From assembly GCA_013420905.1 (NCBI GenBank), contig JAAXNY010000009.1, forward strand, positions 1,612,001 to 1,676,000: a DNA stretch of 64,000 bases. Reading direction: 5' to 3'. The DNA is from Collybia mongolica (lineage: Eukaryota; Basidiomycota; Agaricomycetes; Agaricales; Clitocybaceae). Numbering within the stretch: position 1 is the first letter of the stretch; each line of letters begins with the position of its first letter. Under the pieces are notes generated by a model that worked only from the letters and a program-made list of their open reading frames with translations, did not search any database and was not told the origin of the DNA. A program made the position numbers and the translations under genes. Shown here in pieces: positions 32,295 to 43,678 of the stretch.

Positions 32295-34719
32295 ACAAGA
32301 GGCTTGTTCCGCTTTGGGTCAAACTTTTCCCACAATACAAAACATTGCATATCTCAACAATGACAAGACCTATGGATGCAATTTAAATTGCTACTACTAG
32401 ATATGGTGAGGGGCTACCCAATGTAGATATTTGTATGTATTTGTATTTGTTTGTACACCTTCAAACATCATGATCAAAAGCAGCTCTCTCACTACAAGCA
32501 TGTTACAAATGAATATCAAGTTTGTGTACAAGTTTGCCACACAGCTAGCCAAACAAACAATACCATCAAAGTACCCACAATATAAATCATTGCATATCTC
32601 AACAACAACAAGGCCTATGGATGTAATTTAAATTGCTAGTGTTAGATATGGTGAAGTAGTACCTCGTGTATATATTTGTAAGTGTTTGTATTTGTATTTA
32701 ATTTTCTAAACCTTATCAACAACAAATTTCTTGCTGCATATTGTACATGAATACTGTCTGTATATCATTTCACCACACATCTGGCCAAAAAAACAACAAT
32801 ACTCAAGAAATTTCCCACAATATAGATGATACTTATCTCAGCAAATACAAAGCTGATGGACATGCTACTACTAGACATTGTAAAGGATTACACTATGTGT
32901 ATGTTTATATGTGTTTGTAGTTGTTTGTACCCTCCCAAATCACATTATTAACAACAACTTTTTGACTGCATATTACAAATGAATATCATCTGTATATCAC
33001 TTTGCCAACATCTGGCCAAACAAACAATATTAATGAGGTCCCCACATTATAGATGATGCATATCTCAGCAAATACTAGGCTAACAGAGACAATTGAAATT
33101 GCTACTACTCCTAGACCTATGGAGGGGGTACACCAGGAAATGTATATTTATATTGTTTGTACCTTTCCAAATTTGATTATAATCTCTTGTTATATCTATT
33201 TTAATATCACATTTATATATTACTTGGCCATAAGCATAGCCAAACAAGTCAATGTGGATGCTCCTGGAATCTATAATGTTCAATATCTTGACAATAGCTA
33301 GCTATATGAGTATGGTCAAATATAGTATGTGATGATACAACAAAAAACACTTAACAGGCATATGTACATTTGTTTGAAGTTTGCCTTTGATGATGATATT
33401 TCTATTTTTAGCATATTTGATAAGTTCTTGATTAGGATGCAAGACTAGAAATAAATTGTTGAATGTTGAATGGTTGATATACATTTCAATACTGTGGGAA
33501 CTTGTTTCTAATATTACGAGTTCTTTATCAACCCAGGTTTCAGGCAACAAGTTGATTGATTGATTGATTGATTCATCATATTTCAACACTGCAGGAAAAT
33601 ATTTCCATAATGGGATTTTTCTTCTCTTATGGCTTTTTACAGCATTTCTCCACAAATACAAAGTATTGTGACATAAGTAGTTGGGATGATTACATAATGC
33701 TTTTGATGATGCCATCAAAATTATGCATATCTAATATTTCAAAGCATTGTGTTTCAAAATTTATTTTGTGTTTTTCTCCATAACCAGTAAAGCTGTTAAC
33801 TTTGTTTTTATATATTTGGAATGTACAAGCATGGCTCTACAATTTCCTTGTTAAGCATATTTTTGCCATGGTCTATTTTGAGTGAAATATTAGAAATGTC
33901 CAGATTCAGCTAGTTTTGAAGGTCTGTGTGTTATGTCAGGGGTGAACAAACATCTTATAACAACAATGACCCTTACCAAACATGACCCTTGTGGGAAATT
34001 ACACTAAACATTGGAATAATCAACAACTACTACTATATTTACCTGAAATTCAAAGAGGATTATATTCTCTATTTATTGACACATGTCACATGATCTATTC
34101 CACCACATAAGTATACCAAATACATGACAACAATCTGAACACTTATTTAGTGTCCATGATCCTAGGAAAAGTTAGTTCTGATGGTTTTTGTGTTTTCTCC
34201 ATATACAGGCAAGCTATGGCATTGGGTTTTGTGCACAGGCATTGCTTGTTTACTTGGTAACATTTTCCCATGGTCACATGACCTCCATAAACTATCACCT
34301 ACATTGTTTCTAGTCATTTACAACTTCCTGAATGTGGAATGGACTTGTTTCTCCTAAGAAAAGAAATAAAGAACAAGTACCTGCCACACAGTGTGTTGGC
34401 CCACTCCACCCAAGTAGGCATTTGGATCAATATTACTTCCTTAGTGATTTGACTATTTGGTATATTCTTTATTTATTAATTATTTTAAAATTTGAACAAT
34501 TAGTTTAAGTTTCAATTGGGTAGTCCAATCTATAAATAGGTATTTTGGATAAAGACTGTGGGTGTACCAGAAGTCTATATCAGCCTACTAGAGCTGTGCA
34601 AATAGTACAGGGGTAAAGTATTAGTGAGAAGTAAACTAATATTTATAAAAGGAATAAGAACATATCACAAGGTAGATAGAATTACACCAAGGTAGTCTCA
34701 AGGTATACAGCAGCATATA

Positions 34720-36327
34720 CAGTGGCTCAAAAAACTGCCCCAATGTTTGTACATTTTTGAAAGATCAATATGGTATGAAGTGCTGACATAAGCAGGGGAC
34801 CTGGGGTAATTATGTAAGATACTATGACATCGTGGCTTTCCAATGGACCCTGGATCATGTGATTTGGATCAATATCCATTAAGCTATAAGCCAAACAAAA
34901 TGGTTACTTATTGGGGCAGTTTTTTGACCCTTATCTTATTTTCCATTATTCTGGCATTTATGATCCAATGCAAGAACATTATGGACTGTGGGAAGAATAA
35001 ACAATGTCATGTGACTTTATTTGTATCAATTTGACATGTTGGAATTGGTTCAATCATCTTCTTGACCTCTTACCACCATCATGAAAGCCATTTCTACTGC
35101 TCAGCACAATACTGTTGTTTCTCTCCTCAATGAGGGCTATTCTCAGCGTCAAATCAAGGAGAAAACTGGTCTAGGGAAGGGTACCATCAGTAGGATCAGC
35201 AAAGATGTGGATGGAAACAAAGAAAACAACCTTGGTGGCCGCCCCTCCAAGCTGTCTGTTCGTGACAAACAGTCAATTATTCGTCAAATCAAGTCAGGGA
35301 AGCTTGATAATGCAGTTCAGGCTACCCAATTCATCAATGGCATCATCCCCAATCCTGTCACACCCCAGACAGTCAGAAATGCACTCAAGGAAAATCAATT
35401 TTATGCTGCTACAAAGAGGAAAGCTCCTCTTCTCAAACGAGCCCATCGCATCCGGCGTCTCCAGTTTGCAAAATATCATGAAAGCTGGACTGTGGAGGAC
35501 TGGAAAAGGGTTCTATGGACAGATGAGACCAAAATCAATAGGATTGGGTCAGATGGAAAGGTTTATGTCTGGAAACAAAGGGGAGAACCACCATCTGATA
35601 GAACAACATCACCTACTGTCAAACATGGAGGAGGAGGAAACCTCATGGTATGGAGTTGTATGGGGTGGAATGGAGTGGGAAAGCTCATAGAGGTGCAGGG
35701 GAACATGGACAAGGTTCAATACTGTGAAATTTTGGAGAGTGGAGTTCAGGAAAGTTTTGAGAAGTTGGAAATGGTGGATGGCGAGTGCTACTTTCAGCAA
35801 GATAACGACCCCAAACACACATCTGGACTGGCCACACAGTGGTTTGAAGACAACAACATTCAAGTCCTTGGCTGGCCTGCCCAATCCCCTGACATGAATC
35901 CAATAGAACACCTTTGGGAACATCTCAAGTGCCGTCTTAAAGAATATCCGACACCACCCAAAGGAGTACATGAGTTGTGGGATAGATTGGCTGAAGAGTG
36001 GGGTGAAATTCCACCAGAGGTATGCCAAAACCTGATAGAAAGTATGCCCAGGCGGATACAAGCAGTTATAAAGGCAAAAGGTGGTCATACAAAGTATTAG
36101 ATAGAAAATTAATAGAGGGTCAAAAAACTGCCCCAATGAGTAATCATTTTGTTTGGCCTATAGCTTAATGGGTTTTGATCCAAATCACATGATCCAGGGT
36201 CCATTGGAAAGCCACGATGTCATAGTATCTTACATAATTACCCCAGGTCCCCTGCTTATGTCAGCACTTCATACCATATTGATCTTTCAAAAATGTACAA
36301 ACATTGGGGCAGTTTTTTGAGCCACTG
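34720..36327 (+). mobile_element. Tc1/mariner element, copy B (1608 bp)
   Basis: Same ends, length and TIR structure as copy A; flanked by TA (34718-34719 and 36328-36329). The paralogous site in the left arm (about 14030) is empty with one TA, which defines the insertion exactly. Confidence 0.97.
35081..36100 (+). CDS. Tc1-family DD34E transposase (339 aa, full-length frame)
   Basis: Nearly identical to the copy A protein; two substitutions are visible (DGECYFQQ and LKCRLKEY, both Arg/His to Cys, fitting C-to-T change at CpG). Catalytic motifs WTDETKINRIG, FQQDNDPKHTS and NPIEHLW are intact. Gene and TIR layout is as in copy A. The Cys next to the second catalytic motif may reduce activity; this is not certain. 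Confidence 0.95.
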   Translation: MKAISTAQHNTVVSLLNEGYSQRQIKEKTGLGKGTISRISKDVDGNKENNLGGRPSKLSVRDKQSIIRQIKSGKLDNAVQATQFINGIIPNPVTPQTVRNALKENQFYAATKRKAPLLKRAHRIRRLQFAKYHESWTVEDWKRVLWTDETKINRIGSDGKVYVWKQRGEPPSDRTTSPTVKHGGGGNLMVWSCMGWNGVGKLIEVQGNMDKVQYCEILESGVQESFEKLEMVDGECYFQQDNDPKHTSGLATQWFEDNNIQVLGWPAQSPDMNPIEHLWEHLKCRLKEYPTPPKGVHELWDRLAEEWGEIPPEVCQNLIESMPRRIQAVIKAKGGHTKY

Positions 36328-36955
36328 TAGGTGCATATACAATAGAACAAGGTATATCTGAGCAACTAGATGTGAGGCACATATGCACTCACCTTACACA
36401 CATCTGGTTTGGGCACAGGGGTGATTGGCACTACTTGGTCTAGACAGCACATCTAGGGGTGCACACCCAGCCACCAGGTGATGGTTCTACCATATGGAAT
36501 ACACCACTGCACCACCTATGTCCACCATGCTATCTGCTCACTAGCAGATGTGGGCAGGCAGTCACTGGTAATGTGGCAGGTGCCTCTGTAGTTCTTGCTG
36601 CAGCTCTTATTGTTGTGGTTTTGCAGTTGTTATTTTCATTGAGAGGGGTGGGTATGAGAGAGGGTGGTGGTATCCATGGCAGTGGGACCTGGCATTGTAT
36701 TTGGCAGTATTGTGCACAATCATGTGGCAGGGAGGTGATGGGAGAGGCAGCTGGGGATGTAGTGGTGGAGGTTGACAACAAGGCTGACAGGTGATGTAGC
36801 ACCTATCAACAATATTCAGCCATTGCCAGTAATAGCCAAGAGTGGCAGCAGGGGGTCATTATGGTAAAAAGCAGCTTGGACTGACAAGCTCATATTACGA
36901 AATGGTTAATCTGTATGCTTTATGCATATGACATGTAACCTTGAGGCCTTGTATT

Positions 36956-38180
36956 TGACTCTCCAAAATAGTGCATTTTTGTGCATTAAATAAGCAATGG
37001 TAACTATAATTAAGTAAGCAATCTGGACAGTCTGCATGGACTTCATGAGGAGTTGTTCCAAGCTGGGTTTGAGCATCCAAGTAATAGTGTGGATTTATGG
37101 ACTTAATTTTGATTTGGCTCAGATGCAGACTGTCAATTAAGCAGAGCCAAACAGGGTCTGAGTCAGTCTGCAGACACCTGCATTTGTCTGTGTGGTCTGT
37201 GTGGCTCATGTGGCTCAGTGTAAAGTCCCCAGAGAAGCTACTGAGTTGGTTGTATATTTGGAATATACAAATATGGATCTACATTTCCAAGTTTGTTAAT
37301 TTTTTTCACACAGTCCATCTCTGAGAGTCTGAGTCCCCACTTTACCAGCTGACTTGTTTTTAAGGAAAATGCCTAGATATATATTGTTACCTTTTATTGG
37401 TGGATATTTGTATAGGATCTATAAACACCAACTTCTATTGGCAATTCATATGCAGTTGCTTATATCATACACCATGGATATGGGTGAAGTTGTAAGGGGA
37501 TCACTTGTTTGTCCACATCTAACCATCAGAATCATTATTACTGTTTGCATAGACTCACTGTTATACCTGTTATTCTGACACACACTGCTTTAACCCCTTG
37601 ACAGATAGTAGTTTACTCTGGACTAACATATCACAGATATATTGTTGCATCATTAGAGTTACTGATATCAGATTCTGTTGTTATTTGAGACATAGGCACA
37701 ATGTACTGTATATAAGGTGCCCCTTCCTCTCCATGGAAGGGCACCTTTGCAATAGACTTGGGCTGGGTTCTCTACTCATAGTCAAGCCTCTAGTGCTCTA
37801 TGCTCATCCCTTCCCTGCATGGTTGTTCATACTGTGTATACTGCTCCCTGTCTGAGCCTCTTGGCAACATGACCCCATACAGAAATGCAACAAGTATTTG
37901 GCAAGCTCAAATGTGTGGTTATATTACATCTTCATGTTGGGCATCCATCAGGCCTTCCATGTTGTCAAGCTACTCCCTGTACCCTACAATCTAATTCTAG
38001 TACAATGCCTGACAAGTGTTCTAGAACCAAACTTATCAACAACAAAAAGTAATATAAAGTTGAAGAGATTCTGGATAGCTAGTTCTATTGCAACAACCTG
38101 GTTCTAGAAATATAAAGAAAAGTTAATCAAAAAAAAAACATAAGGACTTGTATCTGTCAGTAATGGCCCTCTACCTCAAG
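36956..38180 (-). repeat. Repeat R, right-arm copy (contains an inverse solo LTR)
   Basis: Inverse copy of 12211-13430. The LTR is at 37491-37881 (minus, ends decayed to CCCCATACA, flanks GAAGT/GAAAT). A hAT-type terminus, ATGTGGCTCAGTGTAAAGTC, lies near 37215. Confidence 0.85.
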
Positions 38181-38660
38181 TCTTGTATTTGACTCTCCAA
38201 AATATTTGCATTTTTGTGTATTAAATAAGTAAGCAATTTAGACAGTCTGCATAGACTCCATGAGGAGTTGATCCAAGCTAAGTCTGAGCATCCAAGTAAA
38301 AGTGCAGATTTATAGACTTAGCTTTGACTTAGCCCAGATGCAAACTGCCAATTAAGCAGGACTCCCTGCCAAACAGGGTCTGAGCTCAGTCTGCAGGCAT
38401 CTGCACTTGTCTGTGCAGTCTGTGTGGTTCATGTGGCTCAGTGTAAAGTCCCCAGAGAAGCTACTGAGTTGGTTGTGTATTTTGCCTGACAAGTGTTCCA
38501 GAACCAAACTTATCAACAACAAAAAGTAATATAAAGTTGAAGAGACTCTGGATAGCCAGTCCTATTGCAACAACCTGGTTCTAGGAATATAAAGAAAAGT
38601 TAATCAAAAAAAAAACATAAGGACTTGTATCTGCCAGTAATGGCCCTCTACCTCAAGTGA
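38181..38660 (-). repeat. Second partial R copy
   Basis: Repeats internal R sequence (GTGGCTCAGTGTAAAGTCCC near 38430), then jumps to the terminal ~170 bp of R, ending CCTCTACCTCAAG at 38660. This is a deletion derivative of R placed head-to-tail with the previous copy. Confidence 0.75.
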
Positions 38661-39266
38661 GGAAAGGGCGCCCCAAGGGGCAGAGGGAGGTGAGTCCCAC
38701 ACTGCTGTTCACCTACACACTCACCATGCAGTGCATCCCCCCCCCCTCCATTTCAGGAACCCAAGATGAGACAGGTATGGCCACCAATGCCCAGGGTGTT
38801 CCAGCGCACCTAACTGTGAATGCAGGGTGGGCCTGAGGAAGACGGCAACAACAATGACAATGACAACAATGAAGACAGCAACAGCAGCAGCACCAACAAT
38901 GGCATGACAACAATAGCTACAATGAGGACAAAGACAACAATGACAACAATGGGGACAACAAGAAAAGTGGCCAGTGCTGCTGCTGCTAAAACCCAGGCCA
39001 CTGATGACACCATGGGCACCAACAAGGATGACGGGGGCAGCAGGGGCCCCCACCCATATTAAATTATGTATTTACTATCATTGTATGATATTTACAATCA
39101 ATATATAATATTTCCTATCACTATATGTAGAATGATCAGTAAGTAAATTCAGTAAGTAAACTCTTTTATAAGTAAGTAAGTAATTTATAATAGTAAAGGA
39201 AAGTAAGTGAGTCTGTGCAGAGTCTGTGTGGAGTCCATGCTGTCCTTGTGGACTTGACTGTAAAGT
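38661..39266. mobile_element. Non-autonomous hAT-like element, copy 4 (CpG-decayed, left half missing)
   Basis: Matches the right part of copy 3 and the left part of copies 1/2 in inverse orientation; ends GACTGTAAAGTAC near 39266. Most CpGs are TpG/CpA. Truncated at the R junction. Confidence 0.8.
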
Positions 39267-39688
39267 ACAGAAAATTTGTATAAAAGCCCTCCACTTTGTC
39301 TGTAGACACATTGAAATACACCTCTCTATCTATTCTCCATTGCACACTTCTGAGCTCTGAGAAGCTCTCTCTCTATTGTGGTCTATCTGCATTGTGCTCT
39401 GACTTTGATCTGGAGACACACTCTCACACATCTGCACTGTTCCAGAGGTTATAAGACATTGCACTGCACATAAGTAGCACACATCTCAACTTTGCACCAC
39501 TCTTGGCCACACCTTGCTTTACACTGCAATTGAGCAACAGTTTGCCAATCTAGTGAGAAAGGCTGGTTAGAACCAACCACCAATGATTAACTGCCAACAT
39601 TTCAACTCAAGTCTGACTTGGTGCAGTAATTCTTTTTCTGCATTCAGTTTCTTAGTCCTTTGGTGGTTGAAGACTCCTCTATACCATA
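39267..39688. other. Unclassified sequence, left of a hAT insertion
   Basis: Short CT-rich stretches (about 39300-39440); no domain. It is continuous with 40369-40680 once the element between them is removed. Confidence 0.35.
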
Positions 39689-40368
39689 TAGGCTATAGCA
39701 CAGGTACTCCTGCAGGTATGACAAGGTTGACCTGTACCCGTACCCACATGGGTAGCAACCTGTCAACCTGCGGGTAGAATCAGAGCAGGTATGGGCAGGT
39801 AGTGATAGGTTAGGGTTCCCGCGCGGGTTTTTGCAGTAGACAAAAACATATAGTAAAACTAAGCTTGAATCCTTAACAGTTCCCCCAGCTTCTCTAGTTC
39901 AATTTTCCCCTGGATTTTGTCCAGTAAAGCAATGGCCTTAACATCTCAACGGTAATTCTGGCCATGGACCATATCGACACGTACTTCACCAACACAATCA
40001 AGCGAACTAGTGGCAACAACCCAGCAATCCAAGCAGCCATGAGAATTGCGAAGAAGACACTTAATCATTATTATTCACTCACGGACGCTTCAGAAACTTA
40101 CCGGATTGCTATGGGTGAGTCTTCTTTATTCTATGATCGCTCAATTGCTGATCATTGTCTCGTTTCAGTTCTACATCCTCGACACAAGCTTGCGTACTTT
40201 AAACATGCATGGTCAGGAACTGTGTGCTATCTACAATATGGGTTGAGTATGGGATACAAAGATCTGGCAGCACTATCTATGGTACAGGTTGAGTATGGGT
40301 TACAGGTTACTAGAGTATGACCCGTACCCGCGACCCGCACAGGTTACCCATACCCGTGCTATAGCCTA
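39689..40368 (+). mobile_element. hAT element, internally deleted (680 bp), TIR TAGGCTATAGCAC
   Basis: Ends TAGGCTATAGCACAGGTA and TACCCGTGCTATAGCCTA, flanked by a perfect 8-bp duplication ATACCATA (39681-39688 and 40369-40376). Subterminal regions are rich in ACCCGTACCC/GGGTA motifs. Inside is a transposase remnant on the plus strand (see 39964-40225). Confidence 0.93.
39964..40225 (+). pseudogene. hAT transposase fragment inside the deleted element
   Basis: Exon 1 reads AMRIAKKTLNHYYSLTDASE then TYRIAM. After a GT-AG intron (about 40113-40168) comes VLHPRHKLAYFKHA, the conserved segment that normally continues towards the C-terminal dimerisation domain. Only this central piece survives. 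Confidence 0.85.
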
Positions 40369-40680
40369 ATACCATACTAACCTAGGATAGTAGCTCTCTC
40401 TTTCTTTTAGCAACATCCCAGCACATTTGGTATTGTCACTGCTTGCAGCAGAAGGCATTGATATGAATGAACAGTTGGATTGGGGATCTGACACAGAGAT
40501 GGCACCAGTGGGAACCAGCTATTTTAACAACAACATTGGCAGGCAAATACCTTGCATTCTCACAACAATGTCTCTAGTTGACATAAAATCCTTGCAGCAA
40601 TCTATTAAGGTAAGTGCAAGGTGTAAACTAGCATATTTACCATTGTTTGTAAATATGGACTTGGACAACATGCTTGCAAC
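40369..40680 (+). other. Possible exon remnant, right of the hAT insertion
   Basis: Open segment LSLLAAEGIDMNEQLDWGSD to SLVDIKSLQQSIK, followed by a good donor (GGTAAGTGC near 40609). No family recognised. Truncated by repeat R at 40681. Confidence 0.35.
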
Positions 40681-41905
40681 TTGAGGTAGAGGGCCATTAC
40701 TGGCAGATACGAGTCCTTATGTTTCTTTTGATTAACCTTTCTTCATATTTCTAGAACCAGGTTGTTGCAATAGAACTACCTATCCAGAATCTCTTCAACT
40801 TTATATTACTTTTTGTTATTGATAAGTTTGGTTCTGGAACACTTGTCAGGCACTGTCCTAGAATTAGGTTGCAGGATACAGGGAGTAGCTTGTGGAAGGC
40901 CTGATGGATGCAGAACATGAGGATATAATATGATTACATATTTGAGCTTGTCAAATACTTGTTGCACTTCTGTAAGGGGACATGTTGCCAAGAGGCTCAG
41001 GCAGGGAGCAGTATACACAGTACAAACAACCATGCAGTGAAGGGATGAGTGTAGAGCACTAGAGGCTTGATCACAAGTAGAGAACCCAATCCAAGTCTAT
41101 TGCAAAGGTGCCCTTCCATGGAGAGGAAGGGGCACCTTATATACAGTACATTATGGCTATATCTCAAATAACAATCTGTGATATGTCAGTCCAGAGTAAA
41201 CTACTATCTATCAAGGGGTTAAGGCAATACATGTAGATGTAACAGCAAGGCTATGCAAGCTGTGCAATAGTGATCCTGATGGCTAGATGTGGACAAACAC
41301 GTGATGCCCTTACAACTTCACCCATATCCATGGTGTATGATATCAGCAACTAGGGACTCAGACTCTCAGAGATGGACTGTGTGAAAAAATAACAAACTTG
41401 AAAATGTAGATTCATATTTGTATATTTCAAATACACAACCAACTCAATAGCTTCTCTGGGGATGTTACACTGAGCTATATGAGCCACACAGACCACACAG
41501 ACAAATGCAAATGTCTGCAGACTGAGCTCAGACCATGTTGGAAGGGAGCCCTGCTTAATTGACAGCCTGCATCTGGGCCAAGTCAAAGCTAAGTCCATAA
41601 ATCCACACTATTACTTGGATGCTCAGACCCAGCTTGGAACAACTCCTCATGGAGTCCATGCAGACAGTCCTGATTGCTTACTTAATTATAGTTACCATTG
41701 CTTATTTAATGCACAAAAATGCAATATTTTGGAGAGTCAAATACAAGGCTTCAAGGTTACATGTTATGTGCATAAAGCATGCAGATTAACTATTTAGCAA
41801 TATGAGTTTGTCAGTCCAAGCTGCTTTTTACCATAATGACCCCCTGCTGCCACTCTTGGCTATTACTGGCAATGGCTGAGTATTGTTGATGGGTGCCACA
41901 TTGCC
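40681..41905 (+). repeat. Repeat R plus the start of S, third copy
   Basis: Direct copy of 12211-13580, including an LTR at 40971-41314 flanked by the same ACTTC duplication. Ends at the LTR-like sequence at 41910. Confidence 0.8.
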
Positions 41906-41909
41906 CATC

Positions 41910-42292
41910 AGTGTCAGCAATGCAATAATAACAGTCACTGCAGAATGTCAGAGAGTAGAAGAGGAGAGATGGCACAAGAGATAGAGAGTTGAGAAGGCCT
42001 GTCTGTATTGCAGAGAATAGACAAGATCAAGACTACAGAACAAGTAGCTAGAGGTGTAGTATATATACAACTACCCAAGGGGGACCAGAGTAGAACAAAT
42101 ATGGAGAGAGGTAAACCAAACATAACCAGGGTAGTATACAGCATCAATCAAATGGTGAAATGGAATGATGGGAACAATGGGAGAATTGTAACTACTGGGG
42201 ATAGATGAATTAATAGCCAATCCCACTAGATAAGAGATGAGATAAGACCAAAAAGACAGAGATAGTGTGGGTATATAATTTTCATGACATCA
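41910..42292. mobile_element. Candidate LTR (second family)
   Basis: Starts TGTCAGCAATGCAA and ends TTTTCATGACA, a TGTCA/TGACA inverted terminus over about 380 bp, with TATATA near 42060. No clear 5-bp target duplication and no reverse transcriptase nearby, so this is tentative. Confidence 0.4.
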
Positions 42293-43152
42293 CCCCCCAA
42301 CTAGCTTTGTGTTTTCCACAATATGATTCAGTCACTGTGTGTGGTTTGTAGGTGACTCTTCTAACTGTCTTTTGGGGAGAGTAAAGATAGGCAGATAGTA
42401 CTTCCAATCTTCCTCTAGGTCTTGGCCAACAGACCATCACAATTTGGGAGTGTAAGGCCCCACAGAGTCAAACCAAACATGCACAGGTGGTGGAAGTGAT
42501 GGGAGGGAAGTGGATTCAATTGTTGTATGTGTGGGTAATGGAATTGATATAAGAGAAATGAGTTCAATTGGGGCAGAAGGATTCAGGATGTGATGGGGGT
42601 GAGGAGAGTGAGGGCAATGTCCAGCTGTTTGAGGGTTGTGGTTCTGACCCTCAGCTTTGGCTTGGATTGCCTGAGACAGCTGGTTTAACCAACTGTCTGG
42701 GTTTCTTTGCTCCCTACAGGTAAAGTAGACTGCAGCAAGGAAGAGGGTCTAGGAAACAACAATGAATATGACAATGAGTGCAGTGGCAGTTTGGTTGGAC
42801 ATGGTGTAAGACAATGTTATGGTTGTGAAAGGGTTAAGCAATCATTGTCTGGCTCAGTTAAGCTGTACAGTGGTCTCCATGTGATCTGATTATATAATGC
42901 TCCAATTGAGGTATACAGGGAAATATATAAGATTGTATGCAATCTAGAGAGTACCTTGATTGTAGGCAGGAACATATCACATGTATTTGTTGTGAGACTA
43001 ATTACCATCTCATTTACAAAACCAAAAGCCATAATCATGATTCATCATCTATTCTTGCGACAGTAAAAATAAGAATGAAGCAGATGAATCTCTTCTGAAA
43101 TACCAAGGTAATTTGTTGTAAATTTCAATTTTAAAGTTGTTCCTTAGAGTGG
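42293..43152. other. Unclassified low-CpG sequence
   Basis: No gene, TIR or LTR pair recognised. Short open frames only. Confidence 0.35.
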
Positions 43153-43555
43153 TATGAGGCCCCTGGAAGCTCCCCTATATGTTTGGAAAAGTTTTTTACC
43201 AGAATGGGCCTCAAACCCACTATATGGGCCAGGGCTTATGTCATAAAACATAAAGCATATGGAAAAAAAAAAACATGACAACTCTTGCCATACTAGGACC
43301 AAGTTTTTTTAGTGCTTCTTGAGGATTGTGAATCTGGGCTCTGGCTCTTCTCAAACTGAAACAGATCAAATGAACCAGCAACCCATTACTTGAAAAAAAT
43401 CCTCAAGGAAGGTCTGAAATCTGCTATATTTAGGCTAAGGATATTGCCAAAATCACCTCAGATCTGCTATTTGGGGCTGGGAAAATCACCATTTTGGGAG
43501 TCTCAAATCCACAAAAATTTTCCAAACATATAGGGGAGTTTCTGGGGCCTGTGGT
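43153..43555. repeat. Fold-back MITE-like element (~400 bp)
   Basis: AGGCCCCTGGAAGCTCCCCT...ATGTTTGGAAAA at the left is mirrored by TTTTCCAAACATATAGGGGA...CTGGGGCCT at the right (arms about 40 bp, with weaker pairing further in). No coding sequence; target duplication unclear. Confidence 0.65.
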
Positions 43556-43678
43556 ATGGGAGAAAATAAAATCAATGGCATTTGTGGCCAACTGCAATTC
43601 ACACTCCAGTGACCATATATCTGGAGCTCCCTTTATATATTTGTGTAAATATTATTTACCCTCAGAATGGATGAGCCA

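Larger units (their letters stand above)
31640..34550 (-). repeat. Repeat T, right-arm copy, with a SINE insertion and ~225-245-bp tandem units
   Basis: Inverse copy of 14251-16720. It contains the hairpin at 32227-32294. At least four tandem units are marked by ATATCTCAACAATGAC-like motifs at about 32349, 32593, 32834 and 33058, plus a diverged one near 33283. A (TTGA)n microsatellite lies at 33553. The SINE-like insertion is at 31932-32181. Confidence 0.8.
34551..36955 (-). repeat. Repeat S, right-arm copy, split by Tc1 copy B
   Basis: Flanks 34551-34719 and 36328-36955 join seamlessly when the Tc1 element is removed and then match 13431-14250 in inverse orientation. Confidence 0.85.

Noticed and set aside
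30843..36955. Interpretation of the two direct S copies flanking T as long terminal repeats of a giant retrotransposon
   Set aside because: S lacks TG...CA ends, no primer-binding site or polyprotein is present, and the left arm has S on only one side of T.
41910..43152. A complete LTR retrotransposon starting at the TGTCA...TGACA sequence
   Set aside because: No second LTR, no reverse transcriptase or integrase motifs, and no clear target duplication; kept only as a low-confidence LTR.
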